From positions 15,634,001 through 15,698,000 of the forward strand of contig NC_087095.1 of NCBI RefSeq assembly GCF_963855985.1: a DNA stretch of 64,000 nt, written 5' to 3'. Shown here piece by piece: positions 1 to 12,400 of this stretch (the first letter of the stretch is position 1; the number at the start of each line of letters is the position of its first letter). Under the pieces are notes generated by a model. It had not been told where the DNA came from. It did not search any database and saw only the letters and a list, made by a program, of their open reading frames with translations. The translations under genes and the position numbers were made by a program. The DNA comes from Ostrinia nubilalis. Lineage: Eukaryota > Arthropoda > Insecta > Lepidoptera > Crambidae.

Positions 1-315
1 TAACATTTTGAAGGAAATATCAAAAAATCAGCCTTTATACTTTGACGTAATTAAGTTGGTATTTTACACACCTTTAGTACCGTCTGTCTGCCAAAGCCAC
101 CATGACCCAAACTCCATGTTTGGCCATGGTTCATAGCTATGTTGGGAGCATGCGCTGACAAAGTTTCAGCCTTTATAAAATAACGTAGGTCTGGCGTTCA
201 CTAGCTCTTAGTCTATATTGACTAGGGTGTCCCCTACTTTTTAAACGGAATTATTCGTTTCAACTACTCAGCTGCTGCCATTTTCTTTTAATAACATTTA
301 CCTATTTTATTCTAG
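1..315. other. CDC40 intron upstream of exon A
   Basis: AT-rich intron sequence ending in the acceptor of exon A. I see no repeat or gene in it. Confidence 0.6.
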
Positions 316-470
316 CGTACGACCGCTACATAAAGCTGTGGGACACGGAGACTGGTGAATGCGTGTCGCGGTTCACGTCGCGCAAAGTGCCGTATTGCGT
401 AAAGTTCAACCCCGACGCGGACAAACAACATCTCTTTGTAGCCGGCACATCAGATAAGAAGATCATATGC
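316..470 (+). CDS. CDC40: CDC40 exon A (WD40 repeat)
   Basis: Acceptor TTATTCTAG ends at 315, and the exon opens with two bases of a split codon. It codes [19 protein letters not shown] and then [21 protein letters not shown], ending in phase 0 at donor GTGAGT (471). This is the only one of three similar stretches with a proper acceptor, so it is taken as the working exon. Its 3' tail is copied at 739-876 and 1444-1545. Confidence 0.93.
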
Positions 471-3400
471 GTGAGTCATCATCAATATCATCATTATTGT
501 CATCAGGACTAAAATCCGGTCGCCGAGCAGATAGAATTTCGTCCAATGACCCCAAGTTACCCATCCTTAACGCTCGCGCGCAATTATGTTGCTGTCGCGC
601 TCGCACACTCAATCTATCTGCTCGGCGTCCGGACTTTAGGATGCGCGCTATGATAGAGTTTTATCGATGTCAGACGACAAATGTATGGGCTTATCGTCTA
701 TCACCGATAAAACGGTGCTCGTCCTAGATTAGAAGGTCATAAAGCGTGAGACATACACGGGTGAATGCGTGTCGCGGTTCACGTCGCGCAAAGTCCCGTA
801 TTGCGTCAAGTTCAACCCTGACGCGGACAAACAGCATCTCTTTGTAGCCGGCACTTCAGATAAAAAGATCATATGCGTGAGTCATCATCAATATCATCAT
901 TGTTGTGATCAGGACTAAAATCCGGTCGCCGAGCAGATAGAATTTCGTCCAATGACCCCAAGCCGTTTAGGCGCGATTGGTCCAATTCGCAATTGATCCA
1001 ATTCGTAATTGGACCAATTCGCTTTTTTCTGCAATAGTAGTAAAAGTTGAATAACCTCCTTATTTCTTTCATTTTGGATATCCTTTTATTTTGGACCAAT
1101 TACGAATTGGACCAATAGCGAATTGGCCCAATAGCGAATTGGACCAATCGCGAATTGGACCAATAGCGAATTGGACCAATCGCGAATTGGACTAATCGCG
1201 AATTTGTGATTTTTTCACGATTGGTCCAATTCGCAATTGGACCGCGCCTAAACGACCCCAAGCTACCCATCCTTAACGCTCGCGCGCAATAAGTTGCTGT
1301 CGCGGTCGCACACTCAATCTATCTGCTCGGCGACCGGACTTTAGGATGCACGCTATGATAGAGTTTTGTCGATGATGTCAGACGACAAATGTATGGGCTT
1401 ATCGTCTGACATCGATAAAACGATATAATGGCGCGTATCTTAGGTTAACAGGTCATAAAGCCGTGAGAAGTTAAACCCCGACGCGGATAAGCAACATTTC
1501 TTCGTGGCCGGCACCTTATACAAGAAGATTATAATTATGTGTGAGTTTTTACCATCATCAGGTCATGTTGTCTGCACTGCAAAAGCACGACTTTCTAATT
1601 TATCAAAGGCAAGTATAAGATTTGGCCTACACTCCTCAGGCTGGGGGACCACAGACGGGTTTAAGAGGCCTGTTGTTCGAATATTTTATTATTCCTTTGT
1701 TACCTCTTATAACGTCCACGGAACCGCACAGTATAGGAATGTCATACTATCATCCATTAGATAATTGCTCTATTAAACATAAATAATTCTAACAAAAAGG
1801 ATATAATATAACTACGGCTAAAGTACGAACCGTTCGTCGTTATGACAGGCAGAGGATAGGTGAAAGCGGGCTAACATGCTTTGTAGCACTTCTAAGAGGA
1901 GGCCTTACGTCCACCAGCAATGGACTGTTATTGGCTAAAATGATGATGTCTGCCTGAATTCAGGTAGACGATAACGGGCATAGTTAGAATAATTGTTTTG
2001 TTCAGTAAGGTATTTTAACTTTTTTTTTAACAGTGGGACAGCAGAAGCGGCGAAATAGTGCAAGAATACGACAGACATTTAGGCGCCGTCAACACAATCA
2101 CCTTCGTCGACGAAAACAGAAGATTTGTCACCACCTCCGACGACAAGAGTTTGAGAGTATGGGAATGGTAAGTTGAGAAAATCAAAAATTAATTGAGAGA
2201 TAATCTACTAAAGTTTTTAAACTATACTTTTTACTGTTGAGTTTGTATAGATAGTGTTAGTGTAACTGGGTTGGGCACTTGTCCAACTGTACTTTTGGTT
2301 TGAAACACACAAAGTAATCAAAATATGTGCTCACTATCCACTGCGGTAATAGTACTCAACGTTCGAATAATCCTACTATATACAGGGTGTTACTTTGCAT
2401 TCTTGCCATATTTACAGAGGTTACTATATTACTGATACTGAACACAAATCCGTAAAAAAATAATGCCCGAAAAAATTTTTTTTTAATCTTGAGTATTTTA
2501 TTTTATCGACAATCTGTTAAACACACCACTAATTATCGTAACGCATGCACATCACTTGTTGGCGATGGCGATGGAGACTTTTTTACTTTTTATTGTATTT
2601 TTAAATATCTATTGCAATCTATTGTCTTTAAAATGTCTTTTTGACACTTGTAAAAAAGTGAGAAATCCATCAAACACAAATCACGTTATAAATAATACAA
2701 AAATGTCTGAAGCGTATTCAAACAACGAATAATTTAATCAAAATGGTGCTTGGAGTGTCTGCAAGACGTCTTAACGAAATGCTTGATGACGTACCCTTAG
2801 CGTTACACCAAATGCTCTACTACCAGCAGGATGGTGCACCACAATAAGGACGTCAAGTGCGCGAATAATACGTTTGGTGAACAGTGGATTGGAAGAGGGG
2901 TCCAGTAGCTTGGTCACCACGATCCTCGGACCTGACACCAATGGATTTTTGGAGTGACTTGAAACGACTGGTATGCGCAGAAGAGATAAACAGTGTTAAA
3001 GGATTGTTTTAGTGAAACTGTGAGACAAAACGTTTATGTGTTGCGAAAACTAAAGCGAAAAACCTACGCTTCGCTGTGCTAGACTGTGCCTTCATCAGAT
3101 GATCAGAACGGAGGACACTTTGAACACTTGCTTCGCAGTACGTAAACTTTGTAAGTAGGAACTTATAAATAAATAATTAAGTGTGAATAAGGTGATTTCA
3201 TTTCATACTTAATTTATTAATTTGTAAAAATAGGGTACAATGTTATAGATTAATTAAAACCCTAATAATTATTACGTATTTTTGACGGTCCTAAGCCCGT
3301 AAAGTAGAAAGGAAAATCTGAAATCAACTGAAGAGTATTTTAAAATAATTATTATGACTGGATAAAAAGGCTGGTACCCAGAGCCATAAATCAACAGATT

Positions 3401-6400
3401 ATTTAGAACTAGGCCACGCCCACTAGGTTTATTCCACTTGCACCTGTAGAACGTGCGAGACAAAATTGGTTTATTCCAATTTGTACTGAAAAACCAAATT
3501 TACTAAAATCTTAGTGTACTTTCTTTATGGGAGTCTCTTGTTTATCTTAAATAATAGGTATTGTTCCCTACTTTTATCTCTGTGAATATGGCAAGAATGC
3601 AAAGTAACACGGTGTATATTATAAATCCGAAACGTTGGATGTCTGGATGGTTGTTTGTTACTTTTTCACGCAAAAACTACTGAACGGATTTTGATGAAAG
3701 TGTACCGTATTATTGTTTATAACCCAGAATAACATATAGGCTATAATTTATGACGATATGTGTGTGACAAACTAAATTTCACGCGGGTGAAGCCGCGGGC
3801 TAAAGTTAGTCTTTAGTACTACGCAAGCAATGTAAACTGTTTACATCATGTCGTCGCTGCTGTCATGATTGCTGCGAGCAATGTGTTCTGTTTTTGGGCA
3901 TATTGCTGCGACACCGGCCCCGCCCCCTTTTCACATCTCCCTTTAGTTCTGAGGTTCCCTAACTTATTTGAGACGCGTCCCCTTTCGACCGTACAAAAAA
4001 TTCCGCGCCCCCTCCTCCAGTCCAGATTATTTATTGGTCGTATTGAGCAGTCTGGAATGAATTCTCTCAGCGGTCGCAGGTTTTTTGTACTTAGAGTAGG
4101 CGCACACCGTTGATTTTTAGTTCGCCGATAGTTGTGCCCGATTTTAAATTGTATGAAGAATCGGCCAAATCGAATCGGCGTAGTGTGCGCACTCCCATAC
4201 ATGCCCATACTGATCAACTGCCCGACTAAACTATCGGCCGACGAAAAATCAACGGTGTGCGCCTACTCTTAAGTACACAGATGACCCCCGCGCCCCCTTT
4301 AAGGGTCTTTGCGCCTCCCCTGAAGGGTGCTCCCCCCGCCACAGAATAAGTAATAGTACAGGTACAGAAGGATTACTCCGCAAGACGATTTAAATAAATG
4401 CGAGTCTTGCTGCGACGCGATACAGTGGAATTCAGCTCGCACAGCACTACGTACCTACAATTTTATTCACCTACAAGTTTTGTCTCTTTCTATCGCGTGC
4501 CTCTGAACTCTTCTTACGCTGTTAGGGTTGCTGTCTAGTGAAAAAAATAATTAATCTACTTATAGTATGTCATGAGGTACGTACCTCATGTCACGTATAG
4601 TACGCATTCATTATGGAAAACCTTGGGAGAGGCCTTTGTCCAGCAGTGGACGTCATTTGGCTGAAACGAACGAACGCATTCTGAGCAGTAGTCATGGTAG
4701 GTTAGGTTCCTATACTATCCTAAGAATTATTGATTACCTACATGGCCAACATACCTTTCAGCATCTTTGGGAAGCGAAAAAAAAGATAAATCCGGTAGAT
4801 TTCTTTTCGAACTTAAACACCCGAACGCCGCACAATATTTCTTTCTCTTTATGTCCATTTTTAAATAATACTTCGATCATAGAATTATAATCATACTACA
4901 ACGCACGCCAGCGTCCTGACGAGCGCGCGCGTGACACTCGACTGATATAATACCCGCCGGCGGGGCGCTTCGCTGTAGGTAATTATCGGATGTACCGCGC
5001 GGAGTGAGCCAGGCCTCCCCCCGCTTAGGGAACCAATGCTTTAGTTTCTGTGATCTGTGGTTTAATACATGTGTATCTGCGTCCCAGGGACATCCCGGTA
5101 GACATGAAGTACATCGCGGAGCCGTCGATGCACTCGCTGCCGGCCGTCACCGCCGCGCCCAACGGCAAGTGGCTAGCCTGCCAGAGCATGGACAACAAGG
5201 TACCATCATCATCATCATCATCATCGTCATTACAGCCACAGGACGTCCACTGCTGAACATAGGGCTTAGTCATCAAAATGGCAACTTCTCAAAATGACAA
5301 CCGGGACGCAAAATGTCCACAAATAATCGAAATATCCGAAATTCGAATTCAAATTTCTTTATTCATAACCAGGTGTTTTTACATTTCTGTATTGCGATCG
5401 AGGAATTCTTTTTTATCATTCTTTAAGTAAATAAATACTTGTGGTAGAATATCCCCGCTCTCCATATTAATTTAACATTAATTGACAATATAAATAATAA
5501 TTATGACTTTAGATATACATATATATTTTTTTATATTATTTAAATATAAAAAAAAATAGACAATATTATTATGAGAAGTTGTCTTTTAGCGAAGTTGACA
5601 TTTTAAGAAGTTGTAATTTCGAGAAGTGGACATTTTGCATCCCGGATGTCATTTTGAGAAATTGTCATTTTGATTACTAAGCCGAACATAGGCCTCCCCC
5701 AATGCAATGCAATTTGCATTTTGAAGCCACGATAGCCGAACGGTGAAGGGGTCGGACTGGCCGACTCGTGATCCGGGGAACGCGGGTTCGGTCCCCGCCG
5801 CTCGACTATCGTGATGAGCTCACTTGTGATACAAACATATTTAGCTTAGTACGAGGGGCTAACGGGAATAATCTTAAAAAAATGATTTCCACATCGCCCG
5901 GTTGGTATAGATCGTACTTTCATCCACGAAGACGCGCCCCACCAATGTTTGGTCGAGAGAAGCGAGAGGTGCGAGGAGTTTGAACCGAGGAATCCGAGCG
6001 CCATTATTGTAATTTAGCGTGTACCGATAACACTCAAACATTAGCAGAAGAATTGTGCGGCGCGTCTTCGTAGATGAAACGTTCTATAGGGGCCTGCATC
6101 CAGCGCCTTCCTGCTACCTTTATGAGATCGTCGGTCCACCTCGTGGGTGGACGTCCCACGCTGCGTTTTCCGGTACGTGTACGGTTATTTGTCATCAATT
6201 CTCCTATAAAACCCATAGGCCGCATACAGTCACGCAGTAGGCCGCGTCATAACGCTTACTATAGAAATGTACTGTTGTGGTCTCCTTCAATTGTATGTAT
6301 GGAAGTCATACATTTCTAAAGAAGCATCGTGACACGGTCTATGACGTTTATAGAAGACCAGAACGAGAAACAAACCATTTTAAGAGCTTAAAGTCTAACA

Positions 6401-9400
6401 ACGGGTGAATCGATTTGAATGTGCTTTTTTACATTCCATCGTCATCATCATTTCAGCCACAGGACGTCCACTGCTGAACATAGGCCTCCCCCAATGACTT
6501 CCACATCGCACGGTTGGTAGCGGCCTGCAGCCAGCGCCTTCCTGCTACCTTTATCAGGTCGTCGGTCCACCTTGTGGGTGGACGTCCCACGCTGCGTTTT
6601 CCGTTTTCCTTTTTTACATGGCATGAATTAATGAATTGTTCTTACTAGGTGGTGGTGTTCAGTGCTCTCAACCGCTTCAAGGCGAACCGCAAAAAAGTGT
6701 TCACAGGACACATGGTAGCGGGCTACGCCTGCTCCGTCGACTTCTCGCCAGATATGAGGTTAGTTGACACCCTTTATTACTGTGAATTCTTCTTTTATAT
6801 GGCAGACTTGGCTATTGAGAATCACGATTTTGCTAATGTAAAATTAACACCTAAGCTTCAACCACACCAGAGTAAATACAAATGAGTAGGTCATCTTCAT
6901 AGAAACGCACCGAGCGCGGTTTGTATGTCAGCGCGCCAATACGTATGCGGCGCGCGCGCACACACTGACAAAATTCGGCGCAACTACGACTGGCTCCCCG
7001 CTAATCCCCGCTAAATTTCATATTCATATTCATTTATTTGCTCACTAAGCGTAGGTACATAAGGTCTTATGACTTTTGTCAGTGTGTGCGTGCGCGCCGC
7101 AAACGTGTTGGCGCGCTCACATACAAACCGCGCCCGTGCGTTTCTATGAAGATGACCTACTCATTTGTATTTACTCTGACCACACTAACGCGTGCAGATT
7201 GTCATAGCCGGCGCGACCAATGACAGGTCGCGCGACCTGTCATTGGCCTTTGATCGCGCCGACGTTGGCGATCCGCACGCGTTGGTGTGGTAGAAGCATT
7301 AGGTCGTATGTGTGGTTAACGATTCTGAAACGTCAAGTGGCAAAAATCGGAACTAATAACTGAGTTTGTTCCGGCGTTTCTTCTCAGCACTTGCCATATG
7401 TTTGTCTCGAAGCGCTGGTAGGGCCCAAAAGATAAGGAGACATGTAAAGTGCCCCATAAGGGCTACCTTTTCTTTTTATTACTATATTTTGACGTTCATA
7501 AGTGCCACTTGTGGTCTAAACTGAATAAATATTTTTGATTTTGATTGATAGTAGCGCCCTCTTGTCAATGTTGCTGGGACACTTCATAGTTGGACAATAT
7601 GTACTTTGAATAGCATTCTGTTTCTTTTTTTATGGCAGACTTGGCTATTGAGAACCACGTTTCTTCCAATTCTTCCAAAAAACACTTCTTGGGCCGTCTA
7701 AAATATGCTGAACCACTGAAAGAAGTGTGCTGCTAAAATTATTATTCACTCACTCACTCGCGACATACCGTGACGTCAAACAGTTCGTTCACGACCGGTA
7801 CCAACTGGTTTTCTGTTTATTATTCGCGAAATTATTCAAAATCAAAAAAATCAAAATCAAAAATATTTATTCAGTTTAGACCACAAGTGGCACTTATGAA
7901 CGTCAATAGAAAATAATAAAAAAAGAAAAGGTAGCCCTTATGGGGCACTTTACATGTCTCCTTATCTTTTGGGCCCTACCAGCGCTTCGAGACAAACATA
8001 TGGCAAGTGCTGAGAAGAAACGCCGGAACAAACTCAGAAAAAAATTATTCTGATACAACATTCGGCGCGCTTTCGCGATAGTTGACCTGCTTTGGATGTT
8101 TTCAGTGAAGATATAAGAAAACGCAGTTACTATAACTTTCATATTGGGGGTCTTGGAATACGGTTTTACAACATTGTTTTAACCTGTACCTGGTATTTTT
8201 ATGTAAACTCCTCTATACTTTAAAAAGATAATAAGCAAAACGTTTACTTGGGGTAACTAACCCTGGGTTGCACCATTTTACCTTAACTTTAACAAAACGT
8301 CAAAAGTCTGTCAAACAACATACAAAAACAGTTAAAGTTACGGTTAAAGTAAAGGTTGTTGTTATATGCATAAACCGTTTTCCCCTTAACCATCATATAA
8401 GTGGGCAAATAATGTTTTGTTGAATCACGTATACAGGGTGTTAGGTAAATGGGTATATGAGCCGACACTAGCCCTTGTTAACATATTATGCATATAAATG
8501 GTATGGTGAAGTCAGTTTGATATCATCATTTTAATTCCTTAAATGTTCATACAAAATAAAATTTATGAAATCAGATTTGTATGAAATTTAAAATAATTAA
8601 AATGATGATATCAAATTTCTGACTTCACCATACCATTTATATGCATATTTTAACATGGGCTTGTGTCGGCTCATATACCCATTTACCTAACACCCTGTAT
8701 AACTTTTGACGAAATAACTTGACCTTTGGTAAACTGGTTTATAATGCAAGTCATGGTATGATGGACATGCATTTACATGGTTGCTGAATCATTGTTACAT
8801 TTAAGTTTTTATGTTTACCTACTTAATCGTTAAAACAATGAGTTAGCGTTAATATCACATTATCTAAACAGAGAGATAACTAGGTTTGTTTTGGAATACA
8901 TATGGTTCTACTAATTTTAAGCCAGGCATGATGATACGAATAAAAATAATAAACATTTTAATCTTCCAATATAATTTTAATATCGAATGTGCATTCTTCT
9001 AGGCTGGGTTCTTGTGTATAGCCTAATAAATCAAATCACAAATACGATAATGTAACTAAATAAATACTGAATACTCAACAGTTTATTGCAATACCATATT
9101 TACATGCGAATATTACAAAATGAGAACAAATGTCATTTTAACTGAGCTAATATAGCAACAGCTGCTAAGCTCTAACTTGGAATAAACATGTTTATTTTAG
9201 ACTTGTGCACACAATTTCTGAATACATTATATTCCGTTTAGATCATGTGATACTAGTACAGCATTCACCGGACGTTGAACTTTGTCCTCTTTGATCTGTG
9301 ATAATAATGACGTTATACCACATAATAATGTGGTACAACATACAATTTAAACATTATACAGGTGGCTAACTTTTACTTGCTAGGGTTGTCTGTCATCTGT

Positions 9401-12400
9401 GCCGGTATGCACAATATTTAATCTCTGCATATTTATCTTGATCACGTTCACAGTGTCAGCACATTTAACACGTAGTGTTAGATGCTGTGACGTATTTTAT
9501 CTTCAATCTATATCGTATAAATACTCACGTAGTTCACGTTATAAACAGACTCACAACAACCTTTGTTTCATACGGTCCCTACCATGGCACATCATCCATC
9601 CAAAGTGCAAAAATAATGGTAAATTGTAGTTCGTTTTATTTGATTACAATCAAGAAACAAAATAGATCCAGTTAAATTCCAAAACTAGGAAAACTTTTGG
9701 TTGAATGTTATAATTTATATTCATTTTAACTTTTTTTTGTATGAATATCTCTAAAAGTGAACACTAATGACTTGGGGGTTAAATTAAACGACGAACAGTC
9801 GTAGTTACATAATAATTTATTTCGTGGTCAATTAGTTCCATATAAAGAAACTAAACGAAAGTTGGTAAACACAAACTAAGCGGTAATTTTGGCTGTATAT
9901 TGATAGCTTGCGCGGCCTTAAGAAGTCACAAGTCTATTTTAATATTCACCAATGGACACTGATAATTTTGCAAGCAAAAGTCGAATAACATAAACATTAA
10001 ATTGTCTATGATTTGATTGAGTATTACTTATCTTTGATTGCAGTAAAAATATTAAACGCACTGAAAAAGTAATTTCTGTTTGAGTCCTAACACACTTTAT
10101 TTAGCTCTACAATAAATAAAATCTTGTAAATTATTCTTTATTCACCAAATTGCTGAAGTCTACTGGTTGGCTTCAACATTTACTAATTGATTTGATAATT
10201 TTATATCCCGTTTTAATTTCATAAATAAGTTTAGCATTTCATTTCATTAGACAATATTTATTAGATTCGTTGTAATATTTATATTGTATTGACATTGTAA
10301 ATAAAAATAACTACCATTCGATAACAATAACCGGATTTATCTAAGTCAAGTATTCACGCAAGTACTTACTGATAACTGTTTAGTAATATACTGATTGGCA
10401 ATCAGCCATCAGGATATGTTAATGAAGTGGAATTTTTACAATTCGTATTGGAATTTTTAAATTACGTTAGAATACAAGATTGATTAACACGGGTTCATCT
10501 AGTGTCTAAGTAGCTCAGTGGAAGTGGAAGAGCAGTCGCCCGGCAAACGGAAGGTCGTGGGTTCAATTCCCGCCTTAGGCAGTTCGATTTTTTCAAGTTA
10601 TTTAAAATTTTCAAATTAGTTTGAGATACGACTCTTAACGCTAAAAAATTAAATAACTAACACGATGTAGAGTTTTACTGTTATAATTTATTTTACTTTG
10701 ATACTTTAATTATAATAACGGCGAAACAATTTATATTCGAAGTAAATACATATTTTGCTAAAGATATTCTCGATGACATAAAAAATACCTACTGCCTATT
10801 TTATAAGTTTTTTTAGTTTTTTAAAATAGTTGTTACAAATCGTCTAATGCCAAATGCAAAATTTGCAGCTTCTCTATTTTCTAAAATTACTCGTATTGTA
10901 CAGAGTTCGAATCCGCGACATCTACCATAGTCCGATACGCGAACCATCAGGCCAGCCAGGCGGCCGACACCGGTTACGTGTACTTGTTTGTATCGTAACG
11001 ATTACGTTACTCGATCGTACTCGATAACCGATGTATTAGGATCACGTCGATCATTAACATAATAATGTGTATTGTTCGCGCCAACAGAAACTGACAAGTT
11101 TATAAATGTATTATGATAAAAATCGACTCCATTCAATTAAGCTAGATTGAACTGTCTCAGTAAGTCTTGAGTCTTACATCTTAAAAAAACTGTCCTCCCC
11201 CTGAAATGTCTGGAAGATTTCGCTTCCTAGCAATAAGACTGCACAGTGCCTTTTCAATGTTATTTATTTATTTATTACTAGCTTTCCGCCCACGGCTTCG
11301 CCCGCGTGGAATTTTTCGATGACACTCAGCAATAAAGTGGCTTTCTATTGGTGAAAGAATTTTCAAAATCGGTTCAGTAGATCCCGAGATTACCCCTTAC
11401 AATTTAACAAATATACAAACACTCAAACTTTACCTAAATAAATAATAAATAATTATTTATTTAGGTAAAGCAAATTGCATTGCACATGACTTCAAAGCTA
11501 ACATAACTCCAAAAATCAATGAAAGAGAAAAGAGGATCAGTTATAGTATAATTTATCGTCTAGATATTAATTTTCTTTAATTTGTCAGTTTAGTGTGGTG
11601 CGAGAAAGAATATCTATCTCTGTGTCAATTTTATTCAACATCATTACCATAGTATGGTATGTATTTACAAAAAAAAAGTATTTAAGTATGTTTAAAATGT
11701 CTAGGGATATTTATTTATATTTTTTTACAAAAATTGCCAGTTACTCTCGGCGGCTGCCCGACCGGCCTTTATCAGATGTTATCACGAACCTTGTCGATAC
11801 ACGATTGGAATAACATGCTGTTTCTATCCAACACGATATCTAAATCAGAATTATCTTGTTTGGATCGTCGAATGCAGACTTTACGTGTAATAAATAAAGA
11901 TAATTGAGTTTATTTTAGTAATTATCTTCAGATTTCTTTTTAAAAATTGTAATTTTAAGTCATAAGTTAAGTTTTAAATTATTACTTAATTTTTAGCGTT
12001 TCAATCTATACTAATATTATAAAGAGGTAAAGTTTGTGTGTTTGTATATTTGTTAAATGAGGATCAGTACTGTTGTAGAAAATTCAATAAAACTAGTATC
12101 TACGTTAATCTTTAAGACATAAGAAAGATATATCTTTTTGAATTATCCAAATCGGACCATTACTTACGAAGATATTAAGTAATAAACATAGGCCGTTTTT
12201 GCCGCTAAAAGACAACGTACGCAGGGCCGCGTGACGTCACTATATCCGAATCGAGCGCAGCCGGCGTACTATTGGGATGGAAAATATTTTTTTCCAGCTA
12301 AACTATCAGTTTTAGAAAAAAACTTTTAATAACATTTATTCATCAAAATAAAGTAACCTATCGACAAGTAATTTTTAAAAATAAAAATTGTGAAAAATAA

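Larger units (their letters stand above)
5204..6225 (-). mobile_element. RTE-type LINE 3' end broken by three insertions
   Basis: Pieces at about 5204-5262, 5692-5702, 5880-5907 and 6089-6225 together make one RTE 3' end. On the minus strand they read [20 protein letters not shown] and then YVQQWTSCG, the C-terminus of endonuclease-reverse transcriptases common in Lepidoptera, with an (ATC)n tail at 5204-5228. The interruptions are the elements at 5263-5683, about 5703-5880 and about 5908-6088. Compare the uninterrupted copy at 6440-6603. Confidence 0.75.

Noticed and set aside
3846..4217. 123-codon minus ORF
   Set aside because: It overlaps a MITE arm and has no domain or splice context.
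10502..10581. Functional tRNA-Ala
   Set aside because: D-loop duplication, C at position 33 and a poor anticodon stem argue for a pseudogene or SINE head.
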